NCBI GenBank assembly: GCA_946902985.2
Contig: OX336388.2
Coordinates: forward strand, 135,357,846-135,421,845
Origin: Meconema thalassinum
Taxonomy: Eukaryota; Arthropoda; Insecta; Orthoptera; Tettigoniidae
Direction of reading: 5' to 3'
DNA: 64,000 bases
The stretch's first letter is position 1. Each line of letters starts with the position of its first letter. Below the pieces are notes generated by a model. That model did not search any database and was not told where the DNA came from. It saw only the letters and a program-made list of their open reading frames with translations. The translations under genes were made by a program, and so were the position numbers. Positions 19,801-31,900 of this stretch are shown in pieces.

Positions 19801-22800
19801 GAAAGAACGGAAGGAGATGCCTTCGCTGCGCTGCCTAGTGCAAGCTGCTGAAGCCAAACGGCTCGCCCACTTTGGTTGCAAGAAAATGGCTGTTCCCAAG
19901 CTTAAAGCCGTAAACCACTCCAACTAGTCTTGGATTTTAGTGACATAAAACTGCAATGAAAAGTCAAGAATTTTTCTTGGATAGGCAGAATACACTCCGT
20001 ACATAACGGTACTTGGCACAAATAAGCTGTGTTGTTGTTTTAAAAGTCAATTTAAATAGAAATGATGATGATGATAATTGTTGTTTTAAGGGGCCTAACA
20101 TCTAGGTTATCGGCCCCAAATTAAATAGAAATATGAGAGCACCTATGCAAGGCTAGTTTTGTAAGAAAGACGCGGCAAAACGTAATAATACTCTGAAACA
20201 CTGATTAAATTGAATACAGGTGTCTGAAGGTGCGAGTTATATCATAATGATGCCGAACTAATCAAGGTATTTACACCAAATTGATTTTTAAGTTCTTATT
20301 GGTGTTGGTTGATGCATTTATCAGTTTTAGGCCTAATATCAAGCACAGCCACTTTCACTCATTGTTCGTACACATTTTGATATTCAAGAATACGAACCTT
20401 AAAATTAATAATCAGAACACTTATTCGATTCGTACAACCATATGCAAGTCACGGAACACCGAATACAAGTTAAGGTTACGCCGACTTTGGACGCAGCGCT
20501 TGGCTTCACTCAAAGGAGCTCAGGCATCTCCTCTTATTCTTTCCTCCATGGTCCAAACCGCCTTAATAAGTTACTAAAAAACTAACATGGCCACCACATT
20601 TGGTGTTGCCAACTTACATCATTTAACACCAAAAAAAGTCACCATAATCATCCATGTAACACGTATCGCAAATGATCCAAAGTAAATTAAGGCCTTCTTA
20701 CGAAAATATTTTTACATAAAGTTGTGAGGCAGTCCTTTTCAAGTTAAGGACATCTTGGTCATCAGTCCTCAACAGTCAAACACTTAGGCAATATTATGGT
20801 AGTGAAGTTAAAGTTAACTTTTACGGTAAGTTAGCTCTTGTAGATTGCCTTTTAAACCAACATATAAAATGCACAAGTACAGAAGCATTAATACAGGGTT
20901 TGTCCTGAAAGTAGTGGGACTGAGTCAATTTAAAAAAAAATGACGGAAATTATACATACACTCAATATTCTTCAAAGTAGGACCCTTCTGCATCCACATA
21001 CCGTTGTCAGCGGGATTTCCTACCCTCGTACGCTTTCTGGAAGGCGGCAACCAGAATGCCGTCGAGCTCCCTCGTCACGGTCTGTTGCAACGCTTCAACG
21101 GAGCCGTGACGATGTCCTTTTAGGGTGTTTTTGAGGGTGGGGAAGAGGAAAAAGTCTGCTGGGGCAATATCGGGCCTGTAGGGTGGCTGAGGCAGGGTTA
21201 TGATGTTGCGTTGGGCCAGGTACGCCAGCACGTGGAAGGCTGTGTGGCTCGGCGCATTGTCGTGATGGAGCCACCAGGAGTTAGTGATCGCTGGGCGGAC
21301 ACGGACGACGCGTTTTTTCAGCCGTTTAAGGACCTCCGCGTAGAAACCTTACTCTGCGGTCATTGACCAAGAAATTCTTCACTCTTGCCACATTTTTATC
21401 AGTTTTGGTGCTCGAATGTTGTCCTGAACGTGCGTCGTCTTCAACTTCCTCTCACCCCTCCCAAAACTACTTGTGTCAGTCAAAAACACTCAATCTGCCC
21501 ATGGCGTTATCACCGTAAGCCGTCTTGATCATATCATGAGTCTCTTTCGCGGTTTTGCCGAGCCTAACACAAAATTTGATGGCGTAGCGGGCTGTTTCAA
21601 CAGACCAACCATGACGCAGTGTGACGAGTGAACTTGCAGAGGTTATGGAGACGAGCGATTTACACTCCACTATAGCTGGGAACCAACTGTGTGGCTGGCT
21701 CCCAGCCTTCCTTAGACCCCCCCTCCACCAACCCTAGGCGGAGATTCCGCGGGCAGTCTGTCCATCTGCGCGGGAATAATCCAGTCCGACTACTTTCAGG
21801 ACAGACTCTGTACTTACTCAAGGTTTTATCCAGTTTTTCCTGGGAGCTATAGGCCATATGAGCATGTGCCTTTCTTCTTATACATTTAGGCTATAAGTAT
21901 TATATTAAGTATTATTTACCATGCTTTTCCATTTATTGTCACAATGGTACTGCTCTCAATTGTCTTAAATCATATTAAGAAACTGAAAAATTATCATTTG
22001 TTAACAATGTTACCGGTATACTTAATATTATATTTAACTTTATTGCTCTGTACATATGCTAATAATATGTAGGCCTACTTTGTTTCATTACTGTTTTCTT
22101 ATTTGGAAAATATATTTTGATTATATTAATTGGTAAGGAGACCTGTCGGCTCCGGTGACGTAGTCGGTAGATTAATCCTTCAGATGAGGTAATTTTCCGT
22201 TTTCGCAACTCTTACAAGGCAGATTATTGGAAGTGTAATACATATGATTCTCATTCCTTTCTGGGAGTCATTAGAAGTTCATTTCAAATTGAATTGTCAC
22301 TGCTGCACCGTAAATATTTATTTTATTACGTAAATAAATCATTTTCCTTCTTGTTCATTTGTCGACCGCCGCCATGACACATTGACGTCGTACACTACGT
22401 CATACCCGTTGCCAACATGTCCGATACAAAATAATAAACAATGGAATAAAATGCAAAACCATTGGCCTGATGAAAAGTATTGATGCGTGACTACTCTCAT
22501 TGTGCGTGACTAAATCCAGGGGTGTGTATATTAGCTAACGTGATCCGCAGGGCCACGCTGCCTAACAATTATTGGTCTAGGCGAAAACCATTGGTCTGCG
22601 GATGCGATATAGTACCGAATGCGTGGGGTTGGCAATACGGTACATGATGCTTAAAATTGCTGAATCTGCTGGGAATTTGCCTATATAAGTCGTGATCATA
22701 TTTGGGACGGCTGGGTGGGTCTCAGACAGCGGAGGAGTAACCATCTATTACTACATCATCTCCAGATATTTTCCCGACTATTAATTCAGGTCATTTGGTT

Positions 22801-25800
22801 GATTTCAGTACTTTAAGAATTTTGGGAGCGAAAAGTACCTCTTCTGAAGTCTTACCGCCGCGCCGGTGGGCTCATGACATGTAAAAGAACCTACCACTAC
22901 AATATTATTGGTAGGGAGTAGCTAAATTTGTAGGTTATTTGGTTTAGAAAACTCTCTATCAAGTACCAACTTTCGCCGCTAGGTGCCAGTGGCGTCTGGT
23001 AGCCAAAGTTGGAACTACTTGAATTTAAACTTTCATTCATTTCATCTCCCATTAACTCCTCTCGTGAGTTTGGCGACAGGAAGGGCATCCGGCCGTAGAA
23101 ACCATCAGCCACGTGAAATTTCATCGCATCTCATCCCCGACCCCGTTGGAAACGGGATTAATAAGGGGTAGATGTACACATTTTGTAATGAGACTTAACC
23201 TCTGTATAAACACACAGACGCACTCATAAATAAATCCAGTGCCTTTTTTTATTATTATTATTAAGGGGTACATCACGATCTTGCAATTTTCGGCAATTTG
23301 CAGGGTCCGGCCATTGTTTGCATTCGAATCGTTAACGTTCAGCTTTTTCGATGCCTGGCTGGATGTTAAATAGTTCGTTATTTTCGTCATCGTTCAAAAC
23401 TAACCACACGCACAAAATAACAACCTGCCCCACCTCCAAACACTAGCCTGCGTGCTTATAAGAACGGACTGCCGAGTTGCCGACCAAAAGAAACTGATTC
23501 GATAGATCGATTAAAACCGACGATTACTCGAAATCTCCTCCAGCTGTTGTGAACAGCGCGTTGACGCCAGCTGATCGATGAACTTTCAAGTCGGAAGTTA
23601 TATTTGCCGGACTAGATACAAATATACCATTTTTTTTTTTACCATTTTAAATGATCTTGTCGACTTCGTCGTTACGCTGGGGTCTGGCGTTACGTTACGG
23701 TGACGGGACGAAATGTACCCAGATGCACTGAGGTGTGTGACGTCATAGTACCGCTTGGTGCATGTGTTCCTCGACAATCTCTACTTCGTTAGTATAAGAC
23801 AAAAATCCACGATTCTTGGATGTCACGGGTAATCTCGAGAACCACTGGATGGATTTTGATGCGGTTTTCACCATTCTGTAAAGGATATCTCGAGGAAAGA
23901 TTCTGCAGAAATTAATTTATGTATGATCAAAGGAAGCCAAGCAGTAACGATTTCAGTGAAAAAGTCGAAAACAAACTTGGCGTCCATGCGCTTCTTAAGC
24001 TTACGCTGGGCAAACCGTTAAACATATAAATATACTATGAGCGTAAGAATTGGTCAGCATGAAAAGTTCTACAAAAACGTCCCCGAGAGCATATCTCTAT
24101 CTTCAATACATCGCCCACTATAAGTGTTTTTAGACTGGATGGAAGGGGCACGTCCCCGCGCGCTCTGGTGAGCGTGACGGCATCCCGCGCGCTTGACCTT
24201 GCTCTGCCCTTGGTTTGCACTTGCCGTTCGCGAGTAATTTGAAGGAAGGTAAAGTATTATAAAGCAAGATAAGTATTATGCAGATAATTTTCTAACATGT
24301 CAAGAGTCTCGCTTCGCTCGAAGCCTCCAGCCTTTCTAGCATTTTTCAGCATTTGTAGCATTTAAAATGATACAAAGTCTAGTCTTTCAGACTAACTGTC
24401 ACTTTTTCTTAAACACTTTTCAAATGTACCCCTGCGTTCCCCCTGAAATATAGCACTGTAAATCAATCAATCTTTGGTGTAAGTTCAAATCCCACAATTG
24501 TTAAATATTAATTTCTAAATTAATTACCGTACCTTATTTTGTTGTAAAATTGTACTCGAATTCCCCAGTACAATAGTTGTATAATCATGTCTTCCCATCT
24601 CCGATATGCACTCCTCCAGCCACGTCTATGATGGCAACCATTGCTAGTAATTGATTGATTTGATGCCTGTTCCCAGCTACATCCCTACTCTGCCTGGTCT
24701 GACGCCCAATGGTCGCCGAGTGACCATCCTGCATGGCCGAGTAAAGGACTACCTCACCCCGAGCGTGTCTGATGGAATGAAGCTGCTGCTCATGATTGGT
24801 GACATCAGACTCCGAGAGGAACAGACTGGTGTTGCAGGAGATATCTATATTCTTGACGCTGAGGTAGCTACGCCGGCCTACTTCGCCAAGTTCACACCAG
24901 CCCTCGTCAAGAAGTTCCTTGTGTGTGTGCAGGTGAGTCTAGTGATCCCTTTACAATAGGAAGCTCTATAGGATTTTTTATTATGGATACTCGAGTTTAG
25001 GCCTTAATTACAACCAAACCAACACACCTATTGAAAAACGAGTTATACCAATATTTTCCTTGTTTAATTCTGCGTTAGACTATATAAGCCAATTATTTTC
25101 AAGTTTATTAATTATTTATTTATTTGTGGTTGTATGAAAAATTGTCCGTGTTTTTGACGTCTTTTCTAGGAACCGCTCACTTAAAACTATATACATGGAA
25201 AACTACTTGGCTGAGGGTATTGAAATTTTTATGTGTGATAGGCACAAGTATTGGTAGTGCAAATCTCAAGTTTCAATTATTTTCAACCACCCAATAAAAC
25301 GTTCTTACACTTTTTCTAACGTAACGTTTTCTCAGCCCGGGATAAACGTACATCAGGAAACTTGGTATCATTTTAGAGCTCTCATTCGTGATTATCGGAA
25401 ACTACGACCACTGTAAACGTACAGTGTGATGACGAATTTATGGAGAGTAATATTAATGGTAGGTTTTGCGCGTTCTGGCCCGTGTGGGTTTATACAATCA
25501 GTGCAATTATGGGTTCATGTACCGCGTTTCCTATGGCATCATCATTTAGCCCTTCCAGCTTGCTGGGTAGGGTGATATTGAATGAACTATAACTCCTGCG
25601 ACACTCGTGTCTAGGGGAACTTTTCAGAGTACGGTAGTCGATAAAGTTATGGACAACGTAAGCCTACATACATTGATGTTCGTTTTTTTGACATAGTGCC
25701 TTGAATTACCACTGTATAACTCTGCTGTTTTAGCTTTTATTAGGTAGATTTCTTTAGAAAGCTAACTATTGCAATGGGTCCCATGTTTCGACGTCCGGAA

Positions 25801-25881
25801 AATTTCGACATATCTTCGCGTTTCACATCCCCCAGACCCCAAAACCACCGTCAGTTCAAAAGTTTATATATAATTTATGTA

Positions 25882-25929
<48 letters not shown>

Positions 25930-28900
25930 TTTCTTGTGGACACGATAACTGCCGTAATTTTGCACCAATCACTTTGAATTTTTTACATAATATGTATCCC
26001 TATAAAATCTCGGTCGAGTTCGTTAATGGGCAAAATCGGCCAAAGGGGGTAAAAATGGGAGGCTTTTTTCGAAAAAGTGAAATATCGCTATAACTCTCTT
26101 AATACATGAAATATCGAATCCCTTCAAAGTTCATAATATGTGTCGGATAAGTGCCAAAAATTTATGTCAAATAAGTTTTTTGATAGCACCAACCATTGAC
26201 CAAAGGGGTGGGAAAAAGTGGGTTTTTCGGGAAACATTAATCATATCTCTGTTAATAGGCACAATATCAAAACCGCACAAAATGGACAATATTCCTCCAA
26301 TAATTACCTAAAACTTTTGTCTGAAATAATTTTTGATATGACCCACCATTACGCCACGGGGTGAACAAAATGATTTAAATTATAAGAAAATGCCAAGTGC
26401 CAAGAGAGGTTGCCATGACAACTTTACTTTTAATTGATAAGGGATGACCATCAGCAGTTGCTATGACAACGCCACTGCACGAGATCACATTCAGTTTTCA
26501 TATGTCAGTGGGAAGCGACTTCGGTATCAGAACTGGTAGCATGCTGAACTTCTATGCCCAAGGTCGCGGGTTCAAACCCGGCTGAAGTCGTCGGATTTAC
26601 TAAGAGCGCTAAAAAACCTGAGTTTGCTTTCCTTCGGAGGGGAAGTTCCAACGATCGTTGCGAGTTGCTGATTGAGGTGGCATCTAGTAGCCAAGTTCAC
26701 AGCTAGGTGTCGTTGACGGCAGTATTTTAGGTAGATTTCATTAGAAAGCTAACTATTGCAATGGGTACCATGTTTCGATTTCCGGAAAATTTCGACATAT
26801 CTTCGCGTTTCACATCCCCCAGACCCCAAAACCACCGTCAGTTCAAAAGTGTATATATAATTTATGTAATATATGAATATATATGTATATCAGTTTTTTG
26901 TGGACACGATAACTGCCGTAATTTTGCACCAATCACTTTGAATTTTTTACCGAATATGTATACCCATAAAATCTCGGACGAGTTCGTTACTGGGCTAAAT
27001 CGGTCGAAGGGGATGAAAATGGGGGACTTTTTTTTTTTCGAAAAAATGAAATATTGCTATAACTCTCTTAATATGTGAAATATCGAATCCGTTCAAAGTT
27101 CATACTATGTGTCGGATAAATCTCAGAAATTTATGTTTGAAACGTTTTTTTGATAACACCAACCATTGACCAAAGGGGTGGGAAAAAGTGTTTTTTTCGG
27201 GAAACATTAATCATATCACTGTTGATAGGCACTATATCAAAACCGTACAAAATGGACAATATTCCCCTAATAATTACCTAAAACTTTTGTCTGAAAGAAT
27301 TTTTGATATGAGTCACCATTACGCCAAGGGATGAGAAAAATGATTTCGGAATTGTAAGAAAATGCCAAGAGCTATCAGTGGTTGACATGGCAACACTACT
27401 AAATTGATGAGGGATGAGCCATCAGACGTTGCCATGACAACGCACTTGCGCGAGATCAGATTCAGATTTCCATCTGACTAAGTGTGATGCGGCTTCGGTG
27501 ACTTAACTGGTAGCATGCTGAACTCCTATGCCCAAGGTCGCGGGTTCAAAGCCGGCCAAAGTCGTCAGATTTTCTAAGAGCGCTAAAAATCCCTCAGTAT
27601 GCTTTCCTTTGGAGGGGAATTTCCAACGTTCGTTGCGAGTTGCTGATTGCGGTGGCATCTAGTAGCCAAGTTCACAGCTAGGTGTCGTTGACGGTAGTAT
27701 CTGGTAGCAACATTAGGAACTACTGCTTGAAATTGAGCGTCTGCATTCCTTACCTGAATTACAGACTAATACAGCTATCACAATTCACACCGTTTATCAG
27801 ACAGATTCTACACTCACCCAAAGTACACGGGGTTACATGACCACGTTGTCGCAGCCCCTAAACTGAGGAACCAATCAACATCTCTGCGGGAGATATAATT
27901 TTGCGTGAAGAAGTAACAGACCGTTACATAGTTACACATCAGTGTCGAAACTTTGCATAAGGACAGTGTGACCACAAGTATAAAAATGGACTCCAAATGA
28001 CAAGAAGGTTACCGTCATCATAAGACAATAGAATGTTTAAAATATGCATAAAATGACGAAAAACAAAGTTAATTAATCTCCAATTATAAAATACTTTCAC
28101 GCAATAAATGTGGTCTGATCCTTCTACGAAAACCTGCATATTCTGCCTATTTTCGACTATCCCCAAGTTTGTCCGGTGAAATCTACCTCCGCCTTCCGGC
28201 GTGCCGAGAGGACTTTTTTAATATAAAATGCATGTTAGATTGGTAACAGCTTTATCCGTAATGACAAGGGCTCGGATTTTTAGGTGCTAAAAATAGAGAA
28301 AATATTTATTTTTTATGTATTAAAAATACCTGAAATATGTGGCAAAAAAGTAAAAATATTTAATTATAATTTAGTTTATTAATGTGAATATAAACAATAT
28401 GCAGTACTCACGAATGCAATTTATGCTATGTCTCACTAACCGCTGAAGCATTATAATACACAACGAGATACATCTTCATGTTGTCCATCATAATGACCGA
28501 CGATTATCGCGAAACACTAAATTCTGAAAGCGCGAAAATGCGGCAATATGTGTCTTACCCTCGAGGTGTTGTGTAACTTGAGATCGCTGTTCAGCTTAGA
28601 TTGCTTTACCACATGGTTGGCAGAACAGAACGCCCCCATAAGAAGTAAAATTATCCTTAAATTCTGATCCAGACGCGAGACGATAACTTGTAGTTGCTTT
28701 TACTTTAGGCATAGTAGAACTCCGACTGGGTCAGGAATGGAATGAATGAAGCCCCCATCTAGCGGCGAGGATATGGACTGTGCCGGCTGCCGAGGCCTGA
28801 CGCACTCCTCTGGGGCAATGATTAAATGAATGACAGATGAAATGAAATGATAGTGGTGAGTGTTGCTGGAATGAAATTTTTGACAGGGAAAACCGGAGTA

Positions 28901-31900
28901 CCCGGAGAAAAACCTGTCTGCCTCCGTTCTGTCCAGCACTGATCTCACATGGAGTGACCGGGATTTGAACCACGGACCCAGCGGTGAGAGGCCGGCGTGC
29001 TGCCGCCTAAGCCACGGAGGCTCGCCGTCGGAGACTGGAAGCAGGCTGTGGATTTTCATTTTCATAGTAGAACTGCGTTACACTTCACAGTGCCAGAAAT
29101 GAACTGCATGTGAGTGACACTCGTTCCAAGTAGCTGAGGGATGGGTGCAATATGGCTCTGGACAAGGAAATTCCCGGCTTCCACAGTGAGTGGTACGGGG
29201 CGACAAGCTAAGAATAACACAGTTGCAAGCTGACATACGTTCTGCATGAAGATTAGATAGCTCACTGGTTCTTCCCCGTTGAAGTAAAACAGATCAAAAA
29301 TGCAATAAACTGAAAGATCTAGCATACTGATTTTAAAAATTGTAAATATTAAGTCTTTTTATGTGCTAATAACTGAAAAGCAGGAATTTATGTATTTATA
29401 GAAAAAACGCTTAAAATATGTATTTACATAAAAATATGTATTTACCTGGAACCAGTGTCACTCTCATGCAGTTCATTTCTGGCACTGTGAAGTGTAAGGC
29501 AGTTCTTCGATGCCTAAAGTAAAAGCAACTACAAGTTATCGTCTGTTGCAGAATTTAAAGATAATTTTACTTCTGATGGGGGCGTTTTGTTCTGCCAAAC
29601 ATGTGGAAAAGCAATCAAGGCTGAACAGCGATCTCAAGTTACACAACACCTCGAGGGCAAGAAACATATTTCCGCAGCTTCGCGCCTTCAGAATAAGTGT
29701 TTCGCGATAATCGTCGGTTATTTGTGATGGACAACCTGAAGATGTATCTCGTTGTGTATTGTAATTCTTAAGTAGTCAGTGAGACATAGCATAAATTGCA
29801 TTCGTAATTACTGCATATTGTTTATATTCACATTAATAAACTAACTTAAAATTAAATATTTTTACTTTTTTGTCACGTATTTCAGGTATTTTTAATACAT
29901 AAAAATATTTTTCCCCCTACTTTTAGCACCTACAAATCTGAGCCCTACTTATCACGAAATGCATTCATAACCGTTCCCGGGCAAAGCCGGGGCAGGGTGC
30001 TAGTAATAAAATATACAAATATGTTGCTTTTCCTCTCACGTGTGCAGCTTCGACACAAATTTCGTGTTGAGGTCTCACAGCACATGCTGGACTCCACAAA
30101 CAGTGAGTGACCCCTACTTCATCAACAACAAAATTACTGGTGACAAGTCCTGGGTGTACGGAAACCAAATCCCAGTCCTTGCAATGAAAAACCGGTTAGA
30201 GCACTACCTCACTCAAATGCGGCGGCTTCGGTGGCGTAGTTGGTAGCATGCTGAGCTTCTATGCCTATGTCGGATTTTTTAAGAGCGTTAAAAATCCCTC
30301 AGTATGCCTTCCTTCGGAGGGGAAGTAAAGCCGGCGGTCCCATGTCATAGATTTATGGCATGTTAAAGATCTTTCCACTAATTACACCTGTGTGAAACTA
30401 AATTGGATAGGTTAAGAATGTAAACAACGCTCTTAGGTTGCTACGTTCGTTGCCAAGAGCCGACTGCGGTGGCGTCTAGTAGCTAGTTCTGAACTAGGCC
30501 TAGTAGTCGTTGACGGTGGCGTTTGGCGGCAAAAGTAGGAACTATTTGAAAATTCAAAGTTGCAGTCTCTACTTGAATTAAAAAACAGATACACACACTA
30601 ATACAGTCATCACAATTAACACCGGTTATCAGACAGATTCTACACACACCCAAAGTACACGGGGCTACATGACCGCGTTGTCGCAGCCCCTAAACTAAGG
30701 AACCAACCAACCAATCACTCAAATGCTGCTCGCCAGCAACAGACGCTTTTGACAGGCGGGAAAAATTCACGCATGCACACGAAGGTTCAAGGTCGACTCA
30801 TGCAAGCGTGTTTGATTCAAATCCATCAGGTTTTCGCAAAAGAAAAATAAGGTCGGATACTTTTCTAACAGACCTCGTATGAACCACCATTATACTAACC
30901 ACTATTCTATGTGTTTTCAGGAGGCGTATCCTGTGAAGCTGAAGGAGGTTCATGTAATCAACGCACACCCTCTAGTAGATACCATCCTCAACTTTGTTAA
31001 ACCATTCCTCAAGGACAAGATAAAGAACAGAGTGAGTAGAAACATTACCACATGGATCTATCAATGATGTCACAGTGGGGCCCCTCCCCGCAGTCAAATA
31101 ATACAATAAAAATACATAATTTATTGAAGTTTTCAATTTGAATATTACTACCAATCTTCTCATTGATGATAAACATTTGTATTATTTAATTTTATATTCA
31201 CAAATTTGAAAGCATGTGTTTTCACTCATGTGAAATTTTCATTGTTGTCTAAAGCTATTTTTACCTTAAAACCACCTCGACCAATGGAGGTACCCAGTAG
31301 AGACATTCACTCTCAGTTATGCCGACAAGTACTGACTTTTTGGGAGCGTCAGTGGCTAGCTGACCCAATTCGCAGTAAACTGAGAGCGATCAAGGGAACT
31401 ACTCGCGTGTGGCGGAGCTCTTTCCAGTCACGGAGAGAGTCCGTCATTTTGTGTAGGCTGAGGATAGGTCATACAAGATCCACCCACTCGTACCTAATGA
31501 GAAGGGAAGACCGCCCACTTTGTACCTGTGGAGCCGTTTTCACCGTGGCCCACATCTTAACCGAGTGTGTAGATCTTGCTGACTTACGAAGAAACCTTGG
31601 TTTGCAGATGACACTCAAACTTATATTAGCTGCTGATCTCGACATCCGCTTTATAAGGGCCAGCAATCTAAATTTTCCAGTGTACATTAACTCAACGACT
31701 TGTTCGTTTTCGAATGCAGAATTTTTGTTTTTCCGTAATTTTTGTTTGTATTTAGTTTTATTTAATTTTTTGTCTTATTAATTTTCGGTCTTTTCAAATT
31801 TAGGTATCCACTTCTAAATTTTAAATTCCATTCCAAATGTGTATACTTCAATCTGTGTTAAGAGGGGCAGATGACCTCGCAGTTCCGCCCCTTAAAACAA

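Larger units (their letters stand above)
28268..29945. mobile_element. Foldback made of two inverted hAT-type ends, about 500-bp arms
   Basis: The left arm 28268-29129 (minus the SINE C insert) and right arm 29447-29945 are inverted copies of each other, similar along their whole length. The outer ends read GGGCTCGGATTTTTAGGTGC and (reverse complement) GGGCTCAGATTTGTAGGTGC. The 317-bp spacer is AT-rich. Both arms carry the start of a hAT-like transposase with a BED-type zinc finger. No 8-bp duplication was found at the outer edges. The element lies in intron 3, so the pre-mRNA contains the whole hairpin. Confidence 0.8.

Noticed and set aside
22380..22800. An LTR or host promoter around TATATAAG at 22681
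   Set aside because: No second LTR, primer-binding site, polypurine tract or downstream gene was found.
23262..24438. A DNA transposon bounded by AGGGGTACAT and its inverse
   Set aside because: Only 10 bp match and no target duplication is present; kept as unassigned sequence.
29510..29710. 66-codon Met-initiated frame taken as a complete protein
   Set aside because: Only its first part fits; the zinc-finger text continues in another frame, so it is a frameshifted transposase start.
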